Made by a program: the position numbers and the translations under genes. Below, in pieces: positions 35,451 through 46,691 of a stretch of DNA of 64,000 nt (the first letter of the stretch is position 1; every line of letters begins with the position of its first letter). Source of the DNA: Plotosus lineatus. Lineage: Eukaryota; Chordata; Actinopteri; Siluriformes; Plotosidae. Below the pieces are notes generated by a model. It worked only from the letters and a program-made list of their open reading frames with translations. It made no database searches and was not told the DNA's origin. The stretch is taken from positions 12,724,466 through 12,788,465 of the forward strand of contig CM045746.1 of assembly GCA_024760905.1 (NCBI GenBank). Reading direction: 5' to 3'.

Positions 35451-35798
35451 GGGCAATGATAGCCTGGTGGTAAAGGGCGCTGGATCACTGATTCTAAGGT
35501 TGGGGGTTCTAGTCTCACTCTCCATAAGGTTGTCACTGTCCCCCCTAGTGCAGCGAACTGGGTTATCAAAGGCCTGCCATGTCTCTCACTGTCTATGGTG
35601 TGACATTCATGTAAAAGAACCATTCTGACTTTTGTAAAGAGGAGCTGCAAAGCCGTCAGCATGTTTCTGCCCCTTGCTAAAGGGTTGTGGCAGGAAGGGC
35701 ATCCAACGTAAAAACCTATACCAAATCAAACATGCGAATCAAATGATGCGCTGTGGCGACCCCTGAAAAAAAAAGGGAAAAGCCGGGAAGGAAAAGAA
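35451..35798 (+). mobile_element. SINE-B, full length
   Basis: Diverged head GGGCAATGATAGCCTGGTGG, then GGTTGGGGGTTCTAGTC. Body CTGTCTATGGTGTGAC, RTE 5' segment GGAAGGGCATCCAACGTAAA, and tail GCTGTGGCGACCCCTG ending GAAAAGAAGA. Flanks ACCAGTAGGCAG and ACCAGCTAGGTAG may be an aged duplication. Confidence 0.88.
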
Positions 35799-36202
35799 GA
35801 CCAGCTAGGTAGCCGCATCTGAATGTGTCACAGATCTACCTCTAGTGTGCTGCTCAGTTGAGTTGCTTGTGTTCTTTCCTAGCAGTGGACGTGAAATAGC
35901 CGAGTATTGAGCAGAGTAAGGAATGTGCTTCATACCCCACAATCAAATGTTGCCTTTAACCCCTTAACCAACCATTTTTTTGACAAAAACGTTCCTTTTT
36001 CAGACCAATTTTTTTTAAGTTCTTTACTTTATGCTGAATACGAAATTCAAGCCTATTTTTAATTTTTCATCTATTTTTGCATGCAACTGTAATTTGAAAT
36101 TACCCCTTTCGGCAGAGACGAGATAACTCGCCTTTTTTTTTTTTTTTAGCACATTTTTATTTATTTTTTTTTGTCACCAAAAATTAATGTAATGAAGAAT
36201 AC

Positions 36203-36515
36203 ACGATTGATTATTCAAGTTTGCTCTTTATTCAAAAAAGAAATAGAAAAAGAAAAGAAAAAGAAAAGAAATTACAATCAAAAGAAATTACAGTCTTATG
36301 TGTGATATTTATCAAAAAAGGGAACCACAAATAAAGGTACAAGACACATCTTACACGATTGATTATTCAACTTTGCTCTTTATTCAAAAAAAAAAAAAAG
36401 AAAGAAAAAGAAAAGAAAAAGAAAAGAAATTACAATCAAAAGAAATTACAGTCAGTGTGTGTGATATTTATCAAAACATGGAACCACACATAAAGGTACA
36501 AGGCACATCTTACAC
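36203..36515. repeat. Tandem duplication in piggyBac-like element
   Basis: Two units of about 150 bases (36203-36353, 36354-36515) share CGATTGATTATTCAA, CTTTGCTCTTTATTC, an A/G-rich run, and TGTGTGATATTTATCAAAA. The duplication covers the end of the zinc-finger coding part and the 3' region. Confidence 0.85.
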
Positions 36516-36910
36516 ATATACCGTGACTCCTTCCTAATTGGTTTCCCTCTATGGTCACGTTTCTGACTGCATACAACACATCTTTTTGTTGGATTTGCCT
36601 TTTTCTCTGTTAGCGGGATTTCCTTGGGAAAATGTCCAGGTGTATTCCGTGTACTTACTGCACCTGCTGATGGTCTACCTGGGGATCTCCGTGGTGGCAG
36701 TTCTGATCCATACTTTGTGATGATGTCACGTATGATTTGTAGACGAAATTTGAGATGTGTGAGGCATTATGTGCAATTTCTTGCGGCAATCAGTTCATCA
36801 TCTTCACTTTCGCTTGAATATTCATTTTCTGATGAGCTGGCACTCTCATCAGACGAATCCAAGCCTCTAAGAGAAGCTTCAGTATCGCTGTTGTCATCAC
36901 TGTTATCCAT
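36452..36910 (-). pseudogene. piggyBac transposase, N- and C-terminal ends only
   Basis: One frame on the minus strand, from ATG at 36910 to TGA at 36452-36454, 153 codons with a single internal TAA (36767-36769). Residues 1-47 are acidic and serine-rich: MDNSDDNSDTEASLRG, ASSSENEYSSESEDDEL. After the stop the same frame continues IIRDIITKYGSELPP, HFPKEIPLTEKK, then a cysteine cluster RCVVCSQKRD, YMCKMCLVPLCVVPCFDKYH. That cluster is the C-terminal ring-like zinc-binding domain of piggyBac transposases, which binds element ends. The catalytic DDD core, several hundred residues in full-length relatives, is absent. The protein could bind but not cut. The in-frame join of the two ends is notable. 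Confidence 0.88.
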
Positions 36911-37262
36911 TGGGATAAGGGATGCCGAGAAATTTCAAGGAAATCGTAAAATACGAGGTGGAGAGTACCGATTCTAAAGAGCGCGACACTCCCCCTTTGA
37001 CTCTTTGCGGGTTACTGAGTCGAAAACGTTTTGCCGCTTACCTCTTGTCTAACGTTGCCTTGAGATGCCATAGTTCATTTTTTTGAGGCGTATGATGATG
37101 AGTAGTGTACGATAACATCCTCAGGCATCAATAGAAATGACGAGTAAAGCCGCTTCCCTCTGGTTTTGAAAGCGTAAGTTTTGGCGAGTTAACTCGTCAA
37201 TGACTGGAAAATACAATTTGGGTGATTGCGAGTATACTCGTCTCTGCCGGGTAAGGGGTTAA

Positions 37263-38437
37263 AGTGTTTTCCTGTCACTATAATGGATGTTTAATTCCTG
37301 TCCTTCATATTTGTCAAAGCACTAGATTTTTATTTCATGGAGTCATAGTCAAACCTGTCATTAGTTTACCTGAGAGCACACCAGAGGGCTTTCTCACAGC
37401 ACTAGCTTTTTATAAACTTTGTAAATTGCTGACGAAGGTGTCATTTATTTATCAAAGAACATTTGTAACTCACCTACATGTCAAGTTTTATTTTCATTTC
37501 TTTCTGTATAGCAAGTGAATCCAGTCTTGTTTTGTTTATATCTCATTTCTGTAGAATGTTAATCCTTGTCATGAAAGAAATGCTGGAAGAGCAGATAGTA
37601 TTGTCATGGGTGCTGTTCAGAGAGCTCATCTTACTGAGCTAGGCTTGGATCAGCACGAGAGAGCTCGTTTTCCCAGGAGCGTTATCATGCCGATTTATCA
37701 CTGACTCCTTGTTCAGCTGTAATTAGGACAACTGCTGCAATTGTGCTGATGACTCTTGCTCATATGATTATGAATATTTCACACCAACACAATCTTTCAT
37801 TTTGAGAAACTGCTGCGAAAATTAGGGTTTGTATCCACTGCTACTTCTTCCCCCTCCAATCATGCAGTTGTGACTCAAGCATCGGAAAGGATTTTCAACA
37901 TCTCGAACCATTCAGTGTTTTGTTAGGATGGGATGATATACCAGCTTCTGTACTCTGGCCAGTCAGAATGTGTTGATTCATTCTATATGCCAGAGGCTCA
38001 GCCCGCAGTGACGCATCTATACCATCATTGATGAGTTTCTTATAATTTCACACCCCAAGAGCTATACTCCCCACTCATCCTTCAGAAAGTAACTCTCAAC
38101 CCCTAACAACAAGCTTAAACTGGAGCGTGTAAAATCTTTCATCTAAAATATAATAAAGCACTCAAGCTAAACCTATATCAGCAGATAACCCGTTTTAGAG
38201 AAGGAAGTCCATTATGTGAAACCTCTTCCAGAAAGTTTACAGACAACGTATTTCCTTCAAAACCACTCGATAGTTTCAGCACACTTATATTTTGTGACTG
38301 TCTAGACGAGTTATGCTCACAGCTCAAGCAATAACAACTGATGGATACAATGGTACACAATTTTTTTTAAAAATGTTAGAAGTCATATACCTTTTGGAAT
38401 AAAGAACAAGTTCGGAACCAGAATTCCCTCGCTCTCA
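37263..38437. other. No recognised repeat; possible unique noncoding DNA
   Basis: More than 1.1 kb without family match. Composition is balanced and without simple repeats, so part may be ancestral single-copy sequence. No exon-like ORF was identified. Confidence 0.4.
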
Positions 38438-38745
38438 GTCATTTGTCAAACCATTTAGTCCTTCTAGGTTGGGAGGTTGGGGCCTATCTCAACCGACACT
38501 ACCCTGAACAACTCGCCAGAGCATCACATGGAAACACACGACCAAGCATCCTCACTCTCATCCACACCGAAAGGCAGTTTGAAACAGCCAGTTAGCCTAA
38601 TGTGCATGACTTTGGGAAGAAACCAACACAAGCACTGGGAGAACATGACAAACTTGACAAAGAAATGCCCGAGCTTGAGACTTAAGCCCATGACTGGCTT
38701 GCTGCGAGGCAGACATGTGAACAACTAGAGCACCATGCCACCCAC
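38438..38745 (-). mobile_element. SINE-A, diverged full length
   Basis: Tail side TTGTCAAACCATTTAGTCC, body CAGTTAGCCTAATGTGCATG, head near 38730 with GCATGGTGCTCTAGTTG on the minus strand. Confidence 0.8.
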
Positions 38746-39227
38746 CAGACATGTTCATTCTGATATTCAGTAATTTTGACTTTCATGATGGGCTTCAGGC
38801 TAGGACATCACAGTGCCTTGATTCTTGCCCTGTCGGGGTCAAGAGTCTGCACCACTGCAAGTTTGAACCAAGCCAATCGTCATTTGCGTATTGTCGTTTG
38901 CTTGGAAGGAGCATCAAGGAATTGTAAATTATGTCCATCCACGAAAAGTTGGAGGAGTTGTCAAACTAGGCAAGAACATTTGCTGTTTCTCAACTTGTCT
39001 TCTCATCTGTTGTTTTTTTCTTCGGACTCGTGAAACGCCACTATTTACAACCCAAGTTCTGTTTCAATTCAAAGTTTGCATCCAACCAAGTACAGATTGA
39101 ATACCTGGATGTGTGCTTTCTCCTCCTATTTTACCGTGGATGCATCAGGTGGTGAGATCTGTGAACTTTGGACTGTCTTGCATCCTGAAAGGAATTTCAA
39201 CACAAGCAGCATGTTTGTTTAATTTAC

Positions 39228-39395
39228 ATTAGTTGCATTTGGCAGATACGCTTATCTAGAGCGACTTACAGTTTTGAGCAGTTGAAGGTTTAAGTGACTT
39301 GCTCAAAGGCCCAACAGTAGCAGCGGTGGTACTTAAACTCAAACCCCAATCTTCAGATCAGTAACCCAGAGCCTTAACCACTGAGCCATTCGTTT
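39228..39395 (-). mobile_element. Second tRNA-type fish SINE
   Basis: CATTTGGCAGATACGCTTAT, GAGCGACTTACAG and TGCTCAAAGGCCCAACAGT, ending CCTTAACCACTGAGCCA. On the minus strand the last block is a tRNA-like head (TGGCTCAGTGGTTAAGG). Related to the fragment at 31.5 kb. Confidence 0.78.
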
Positions 39396-39893
39396 CGTGT
39401 CTACCGTCAAACACAACTGCTGTTGTTCATATCAGCAATCTGCTACAACCTTTTTCCTGCCACTGACTTTTTATATGTACACTACATGTCTTGGATATTA
39501 TTTATTAATATATTAATATGTATTAAAATTAAACAATAAGAGGTAGGCTTGTTTATATATTATTTTAATGGAAAATATACTTACTGTGAAGGAAATAAGT
39601 GTGCTGTTGTTCCCATTGCCAGTCCTCCGTGGTTGGAGTTGGTACGAACATTACGAACTTGATCAGTCTGTACTCCCAAGTACAGGAGTGCAATCTCGGC
39701 AAGCTTGGTACTGAGCAGCAGCCATTGTATTGGTATAAACATCACTGTTCTTCAGTTTTGTTCCACTACAACACATACTTGTCATACCGAACCTTCACAT
39801 TCAGGGAAGGTGTTAAATTTTTTGTGTGTAGGGTTAAGAATTTGTATTGTATGGTCCTGGCTTTAAAGCAACAGTCCATAGGTTTTCGGAATA

Positions 39894-40672
39894 CAGTAAA
39901 ACCTCCGCTGACGAACGCTTAAGCTCACGAACTTTTCGCCTCAAGAACATTAAATTTGCGAGCATATTGTCTCTGCTGACGAACTAGTTTTCAGCGGACG
40001 AATCAAACCACGCGGTCGAACAGCGTCCACGAGAAGCTGACGCACGCTCACGGCGTCACAGTTCGTCACACCCCTTTCTTTGAGTGCGGAAGTGGTTTGT
40101 GTTTGATAGACATTTTGGACCATATTGAGTGTACTTTTGCTATTATGGGACCGAAAAAGACCCCACCACAGGCGGAGATCATTGAAAAACACGAACGAGG
40201 TGTGCGTTTGTGCGACTTAGCGTCCCAGTACCAGTACGCTAAGTCTACCATTGCTCCCATCCTTAAGAACAAGGAAGCTATTAAGGGGGCGTGTGTGGCT
40301 AAGGGTGTTTCCAAACAGTAGGCGTTTCCAAACTCTCCTTCCAAACAGTAAGTCCCTCCCTCCCTCCTCCCCCCACTCCATTCCATCAAGCCATCAACTA
40401 CCATCACAAAGGTAAATAAAACCACTTTATTATACAGTACAGTTTATTTCTTTAATTACAATACAATAGCACATTTATTATACATAAAATAAGGTATATT
40501 TTTGTGTAGTTTTAAGGCTTATTTAGTAGAAAATTATGTTTTATGGGGACCTGGGAACGGATTATTCTCATTTTAATGGTTTCTTATGGGAAATAAATGT
40601 TCGGAAGACGAACTTTTCGCCTCACACACACTTTCTGGGAACCAATTATGTTCGTGAGCAGAGGTATCACTG
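39894..40672 (+). mobile_element. TcM-4 Tigger-like transposon
   Basis: Left end CAGTAAAACCTCCGCTGACG and right end GTGAGCAGAGGTATCACTG with TA on both sides (39892-39893, 40673-40674). Carries an N-terminal transposase fragment. Length 779 bases. Confidence 0.88.
40145..40321 (+). pseudogene. Tigger/CENP-B-type DNA-binding domain, truncated transposase
   Basis: ATG at 40145, 58 codons, stop TAG 40319-40321. MGPKKTPPQAEIIEKHERG, then RLCDLASQYQYAKSTIAPI and LKNKEAIKGACVAKGV. This is the first helix-turn-helix of pogo/Tigger transposases, related to the N-terminus of CENP-B. The usual full protein is several hundred residues with a DDE domain, all of which is deleted. The remaining frame is clean. 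It could make a small DNA-binding peptide if transcribed; expression is unknown. Confidence 0.85.
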
Positions 40673-40674
40673 TA

Positions 40675-41680
40675 TAAGGATAAGGTATAAGGATCCTTTC
40701 AATATTGTATTATATATTTTCGACACATGGTTCTGAGTTTAATACATCACGAAATGAGGGATCATAGTCAACCACATTATTGCTATTATCTATGCATAAT
40801 CTCAGTCTCTGCCAAAAAAAAGGGTTGTTGTGCACAATAGTGTCATTGTCATAGTTACTGATTTTATATTCAGGTTCCTTATATAATTTTTGTCCTTTTA
40901 TTCAGCCTCATTAGCTTGATAGCTGCACCTACGTTTGTGCTGTCACACTGTGATGATGTATTAGGTATGGAACTTGTGGCAAAGCTGACCCAGATTAATA
41001 TTTTAGGTTTTCCAGAGCAACTCAGAAGAACAAGAGAATTGCTTATATATTGTTGGAGTATATTCCCTTGAGTAGGTCAGTAGGTCTCCTTCTTTCATTT
41101 TTAATCCTCCAAAATAAAATAATGTAGCTTTTGACTAGTTAAAACCAGAATGTACAGCCAGAATTTATATTAGCTTCTGATGTACAGTTGCACTCACTTA
41201 CATTTATTATGGGCATGAACGTCATGGAAATATTGGGCTTTCAGCTAATTCTTTAAACTGTCTTTTTTTCAAGGCAAGAAGGATGAAATAGTTCATAGAA
41301 ACAAAAGATAATTTTTTTTTTGCATTTTTAAGTAATTTTTATATTTTCTGAAATCAACATTTTACTTTTGTTCTTGAAATCTGGTTCAAGTTTTTTTCCT
41401 TTCAAAACCCTCATATATGCCTCCACTTAGATTACTAATTCATTGCTGCTGAAAGTTCCAAAATATCTTGCCATGGTCAAGGTGTCTTAACTTCCTGATC
41501 CTAATTGACTGGAATTTCTAGCTTCTCTGTGTCACCATAAAAAGGTTTGACAAAGTGTCTCCTGGACATCTATCTGCTAGCCTGAGTAAAAAAATGTTGA
41601 TGTGCAACTCTGAGTGGTGGTCTCTGAGACTTTCTTTTGTATTGGTTTCATTCCTAAGCTTTAGTTCTGTTTTGATCTTG
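40675..41680. other. No recognised feature
   Basis: About 1 kb of AT-rich sequence with no repeat match noted. Confidence 0.4.
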
Positions 41681-41682
41681 CG

Positions 41683-41693
41683 CGCACGCGCGC

Positions 41694-41726
<33 letters not shown>

Positions 41727-41739
41727 CGTGCGTGAGTGC

Positions 41740-41774
<35 letters not shown>

Positions 41775-41775
41775 C

Positions 41776-41802
<27 letters not shown>
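41683..41802. repeat. (GT)n/(GC)n alternating tract
   Basis: About 120 bases of alternating purine-pyrimidine, with GC blocks at 41683-41694 and 41718-41731 and GT elsewhere. This composition can form Z-DNA. Confidence 0.95.
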
Positions 41803-41806
<4 letters not shown>

Positions 41807-41809
41807 ATC

Positions 41810-42699
41810 TCCTTCCAGATACAACATGACAGTGAGAAAGAGAAAGACTCTGTAACTACAAAAATCATTTTAAAATTATTGTAAATGCAATTATAGGCGA
41901 GGAGAGATAAAGTGTCTAGACTCTCTCTGACTATGCCCACATTGCTAGATACTAACTAGGTCTACTTGTTTGCTTGCTAGGCAAATAAGTTGGATCAGTG
42001 AATTTTTTGTGTTTGGCTAATATTTTATGTTGTAATATTAATATACCTGGTTTGAGTAAAACAGTGACAGATACAATAACAATGAGTCTTGTTACTCGGT
42101 ACAGGCAAGCTTTGATGATCAAATGCCAAATGGCTTCTAATGACTGCTGTACACTATCAAGTGCATTACTATATTGCATAAGCAGGAATAGCAAGGTAAA
42201 GGTAACCTTAGCTTATTAGATTGCTCATAAGGGCAGAAGCAAAAAGTAACCCAATATTATGGTGCATCATTTTATAACATTTTATACTTACTATGCTGAT
42301 TATGAAATGGTTTTCCGGTGGATAATGATTTTATGAATATCAGGTTTTCTTCAGTGGTTATTTGTTGTCTTCAACTGGGAGGAAATCAGTCTGGAATGAC
42401 TCAGAATCCACCAAGCTATTAGTATACCATGAATTGGAAGTTGCTGGAAGACCAAAGTCACTGTCAACAGTCATGAGTTTTATTGTGTATTGGATTGAGC
42501 AGCTGCTAATCAAGAAGCGATTCCCTCAGATTGACTAAAACTGAAAGTTGTAGCTGGCTATATGGACAAAAGATTGGCTGGTTTGAAGGATTGAAGAGGA
42601 GACATTCAACATCAGGAACACTGTACCAGCTGATAGGAATGGAGGTGGGATCATCATGCTGTTGAGCTTTTTTGCAGCCTGTGAAACTGATGCATTGCA
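41810..42699. other. No recognised feature
   Basis: About 890 bases up to the TTAA element without a repeat match or domain-like ORF. Confidence 0.4.
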
Positions 42700-42872
42700 T
42701 TAAAGGGTACCTGTAGTGAAAACGCTCATATACCTAATTTGATGTATTGTGTATAGCTAGTGACAATACACTTATAAGGCGTTTATCTCTCACAAACCAG
42801 CTTTAAGCGATTTAAAGGCTTCACTAACGTCAAGTTTCGGAGCACAGGAGTTTTGCAGGGTCGCATTTCCTG

Positions 42873-42880
42873 TGACGTCA
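42873..42880. promoter_or_regulatory. Perfect CRE palindrome TGACGTCA
   Basis: Palindromic CREB/ATF site upstream of the transposon ORF, about 130 bases before its ATG. It fits a promoter position for the element. Occurrence by chance is possible. Confidence 0.4.
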
Positions 42881-43008
42881 CATCGTTGACAAAGCCTCCA
42901 CCGGAACGGCGAGATTGCAATTTAAACGTAAGGCTATATACCTGACACACAACACAAGCTCACGGAAAATTGGAAAAAACAGACATTATAGTAGTTTTTT
43001 TAAAAACC

Positions 43009-43373
43009 ATGGACGAAGACAATGTCGTAGAAGGATTAGAAGGTTATTTATATGAACCACTGAAGAAAGACTATCCACATTTAGTGAAATCGGACCAGGA
43101 AAGTGACGACTCGGAGGACGATATTGGAGAGTCGGCAGAAGTTCTTACACGGGAAAATCGTAGCAAACAACCAGCAAATATTTGTTGCTCTTGTGGAAAA
43201 TGCGTGCGTCAAAAACCGATCAGGGGTGCGATTGTTGTAAAGAACATGAATTGCTTGAGGAAAATATACTGACATTCTGCAATTGGCGATACGACTGTCA
43301 ACGATGTTACGTCACAATGACCTTTGACCCCGGTGAAAAAAAGCCAACATGTCCGCGCAATGAACCTTCGTGA
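43009..43373 (+). pseudogene. Cysteine-rich ORF resembling the P2X7 C-terminal zinc domain
   Basis: ATG at 43009. Acidic start MDEDNVVEGLEGYLYEPL, then SDQESDDSEDDIGESAE. The frame reaches ANICCSCGKCVRQKPI and then must shift to another frame to read GCDCCKEHELLEENILTFCN and DCQRCYVTMTF before a stop at 43371-43373. The C-x-C-G-x-C ... C-C-x-E layout resembles the cysteine-rich intracellular domain of P2X7 and related free-standing animal proteins. The similarity is short and judged by eye. The frameshift makes it a pseudogene. No transposase domain is present, so the element is non-autonomous. Confidence 0.5.
43318..43331. promoter_or_regulatory. DR1 nuclear-receptor site
   Basis: TGACCTTTGACCCC: two half-sites spaced by one base, the consensus for RXR heterodimers and HNF4. 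It lies inside the TTAA element. Confidence 0.4.
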
Positions 43374-43512
43374 GCAAGGAATGTCATACAGAAGAAAAGG
43401 AAATGTGGACTTATACATAACCTACCGACATCACGCGATGTTTAAAAGTTAATAATAAGGTATAGTGGATCTTTCTTTAATGCTGTCAATTTTGGGTACA
43501 GGTTCCCTTTAA

Positions 43513-44870
43513 GTGGATGGAACTACCAATTTGATCATTCACTGGATCATTGAAAGCACAATATTTCCATGATGTATCCATGATGGGTGCATGTAAACCT
43601 CTGAGCACAGCTGTATTTCCTATTAAATGGCATGTACTTGTTCGTGCTTATGTGCTAACAGAGTACTCAGATATTTCATGCCGGGCATAAAACAGAAAAT
43701 TCAAAACCTTTCCCAGTACCAGAAGCTTTTTTTCATTTCTTTGCTATGAAATGGCTTTCTGCTTCTGTGTTATCTTTGCATGTTGGTAAGTTATCTGAAA
43801 CAAGACAGGTGTAACGGCAACAGACTTTTAGACGAGCTGTGATGTGCATGAGCTGTTGTGTTCACAGATAATGTGTCAGAGACTTACCCACTGTTTCAGG
43901 CTCTTTATAAACATTGAGGGATTTTTTTTTTTACACATGAAGAAATTCAGTCTGCCACAGCACTGGGAGTTTATTCTCACTTCATTTAGTTATTAAGAAT
44001 GATAAAAATAACTACGGGAAGCTTTTCTTTGGCCGTGCACGTCTTTACATCTCAATCCAATCGTTAACAAAAGTGATAACGCTTCATGGAAGCTTTACGT
44101 GCACTTTGACTCACTGGCTTCTAGTCTGAAATAATCACGGCATCGCTATTATTTTTTCTCTGATTCAGTTATAAGCGTGAGGCTGCATTTCAACAACCTG
44201 CTTCCAATACCTGTGCAGCTCGCTGCTCGAACACCTCTGAGCCCATACTCATAATACATCTGCATGGTTTTTCTTTCAGAAACACTCCAATAACAGCATT
44301 TATCCCAGTGTTCCCAGCTCTGTAGTTATTACACTCCATGGAAATAAAAAGCTACGGATGTCTGCCAGAGTAATCACTGCACATAAACATACCACTTCTT
44401 CAGCATTTTTGGGGTTAGTTTAATAATAAGCTCTCTCCATACATGATTCAATCAGTGGTTTTGTGTTTCTTTTTGCCAAGCCATGTCCTTGAGCAAGCGT
44501 GGGCGCCTGTGCCTTAATCTGAGAACAAGTTTTTTTTTGTATTGGAGTGCAAGACTGGTGTAAAAAGGCTCTCTGTAGAGACCCTAAAACACAAAATAGA
44601 TTAATATTATTATTTTATTTATTTATTAAATTTTTTTGGCTGGATACTTAGACATTGAACAGTAACAGAAATGCATTTAAAAAGATCCCCCATCCTCCTC
44701 ACTCCTGCTGAAGACTTATTTTCTGTCATCATTTTTCTCTCTCTCTTTGCATGCTTGCCTGGATGTTGTGTGTGCTTGTGTGTGAAAGGAATCATGTGAT
44801 GTGAAGATTTTTTTGTTTTATGTTGGATTCCCTGTAATGCAGAAAATCCCTTTTATGTAACTATGCAGAT
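43513..44870. other. No recognised repeat; candidate single-copy noncoding DNA
   Basis: About 1.35 kb with no family match. No convincing ORF. Confidence 0.4.
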
Positions 44871-45202
44871 GTGACGTCATGTACAGCAGAGGTGCCCAAA
44901 TTTGTTCCGATAGAGAGCCAAACGTTTACTTGGATAGAGTCCAGAAGTAAATGTTAAGTCGTAATAAAATGTCATGTGTTTTATGGAAAATGAGTTCTAA
45001 GGAGGTGGCATGATGCAGTGGCTAGTGTGTCTTGGGTTCAAGTCTGATGCTTGGTGAGGGTGTTTCTTTGTGGTGTGTGCATGCTCTTCTTGTGTTTTGC
45101 GTGGCTTTACGCTGGGTACAGTACTCCAATTTTCTCCTACACTCCAAAGGTTTGCACATTAAGCTGATTGACTGCTATAAGTTGGCTCTTTTTAATCTAA
45201 AC

Positions 45203-45581
45203 CAGGGGTGACCAATCCCGTTCCTGGTGATCTTACTTTCTTTAAAGATTTTAACGCAAACCCTAATGGGGCCCATCTGATGAATCCAATCATCATGTTA
45301 TGTCTCTATTTCCAAGTCTTAAATTTTGGTTAGATTATCCAAGGATCCCAGATTTATTTAGAGGAATTCCTCTATTTTTTAAGCTTCAGGTTCCATGCAG
45401 CCCCTTTGACCCCCAGCTGAAATATTTCATTTCCTCTATTTCTGAACCCGTTTCCTCTATTTTTTTTTTTCCAAAACCTCGCTGGGATCCCTGATTATCG
45501 GATGGCCAGGTGGGCATGATTAGTGTTGGAGTGAATGTCTTCAGAGAGGTAGCTCACCAGAAACAGAATTGGATACCTCTG
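45203..45581. mobile_element. hAT-like MITE
   Basis: CAGGGGTGACCAATCCCGTT at the left pairs with ACAGAATTGGATACCTCTG at the right. The interior has GATTAGTGTTGGAGTG, a phrase I recognise from fish hAT MITEs. A clear 8-bp duplication was not found. Confidence 0.7.
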
Positions 45582-45668
45582 GTTTAGCGTCGCACTCATA
45601 GCTAGGGGCAGTTGGGAACAGCCAATCAGCCTAATGCGCATGCTGTTGGACTGTCCTGATCGTAACAA

Positions 45669-45988
45669 GGGCAGTGGTGGCCTAGTGGTATAGAGCGCTG
45701 GACCGCTGATCCTAAGGTTGGGGGTTCGAGTTCTACTCTCCACAATGTTGTCACTGCCCCCCCAGTGCAGCTAACTGGGTTATCAAAGGCCGGCCATGTC
45801 TCTCACTGTCTATGGTGTGAGGTTCATGTAAAAGAACCATTGCTGACTTTCGACAAGAGTAGTTGCATAGCCATCAGCGTGTTTCCGTCCTGCGATGGCC
45901 TGCCAAGCTGTCCAGGAGTCGGCTGGGATGGGTGCCAGCCTCCCCACGACCCTAATTAGGATTAATTGGTTACAGGTGATGATGATGA
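45669..45988 (+). mobile_element. SINE-C, full length
   Basis: Head GGGCAGTGGTGGCCTAGTGG with GGGTTCGAGTTC (B-box like). The SINE-B body runs to AGCGTGTTTCCGTCC at about 45880-45894. The SINE-A tail GCGATGGCCTGCCAAGCTG, then CTAATTAGGATTAATTGG, ends in (GAT)n. It is the most complete example of the chimera. Confidence 0.92.
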
Positions 45989-46129
45989 ACTAATTGCAAC
46001 AATTGTGTAAATGTGTTGGTCTTGTGAAGGACTGGTGAGCTGCTGTTCAGGGTGTACCTTGTCTTTTCTCCCTCAATATCTAGTCAGATTATGTGGTTTG
46101 GGAAATTAAAGAATGATGTGGTGAGAAAA

Positions 46130-46690
46130 AAAGCCAATTTTACTTGCTTCCTTTTTGCTGTTACTTGATACCATGAATATATTTGTACCAAAAATGTGAC
46201 TTAATCTCTTTTTTTCTCTGACCCCTTCAATTCTAAGGTCACTTACTTCGTCCCCTGGGTCCTTGCTAATTTTTTTTTTTTTTATATATATTCTGAGGAT
46301 GGATATTACTTCCTACTCATGTCTGCAAATGAGATATCCTGCTGTCAGGTTTATTCCTGTAAAAAATTATTGTCTTGCTCGGATTTTTTAAATTTCCATT
46401 CATAAGTGTGTCTCTGCCTTGACTGTGCCATCCTGACCAATTGCCTCAAAGTCAGGCTAAAGTCGGATAAACCCAGCACGGGACTGAGCACTTCATCAAA
46501 AATACCCCTATTAAAGGAAACTCTTCACGTGTGAAGAGTCTGTGTTTTATCTTCCATTATCACTTCTTTTTGATTGAATGTAAAGGTGAAACCACCTCAG
46601 GTCACGGCCTTATGTCTTATTCACCTGATTTCAGAAACAGAATACTTTATTGGATTTATTTAATACTTTACTGTATATACTTTATTTCTG
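46130..46690. other. No recognised feature
   Basis: No repeat match. Contains poly-T and TATA-rich stretches near 46270. Confidence 0.35.
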
Positions 46691-46691
46691 G

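Larger units (their letters stand above)
35960..37258 (-). mobile_element. piggyBac-like element, internally deleted
   Basis: Flanked by TTAA on both sides (35956-35959, 37259-37262). Termini CCCCTTAACC and, on the other strand, CCCCTTACCC form short inverted repeats. TTAA target and CCC-type ends fit piggyBac. The 1.3-kb element carries the two ends of a transposase gene and a tandem duplication near its 3' end. Confidence 0.88.
42704..43508 (+). mobile_element. TTAA-target DNA transposon (Kolobok or related)
   Basis: TTAA on both sides (42700-42703, 43509-43512). Ends AGGGTACCTGTA and, inverted, AGGGAACCTGTA match at 11 of 12 positions. The element is 805 bases with one decayed ORF. piggyBac also uses TTAA, but these ends do not start CCC. 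Kolobok is a guess based on the AGGG-type end. Confidence 0.82.
45002..46125 (+). mobile_element. SINE-A, split by later insertions
   Basis: The front part 45002-45193 (GGTGGCATGATGCAGTGGC, CTTGGGTTCAAGTC, TTGCACATTAAGCTGATTG) continues at about 46010-46125 (TGTTGGTCTTGTGAAGGAC, GCTGTTCAGGGTGTACC). Between them are a hAT-like MITE, a short inverted SINE-A piece (45590-45657) and a SINE-C. Confidence 0.72.

Noticed and set aside
45203..45589. 8-bp target duplication for the hAT-like MITE
   Set aside because: Flanks ATCTAAAC and GTTTAGCG are inverted, not direct, repeats, so they more likely extend the terminal repeat. No duplication is claimed.
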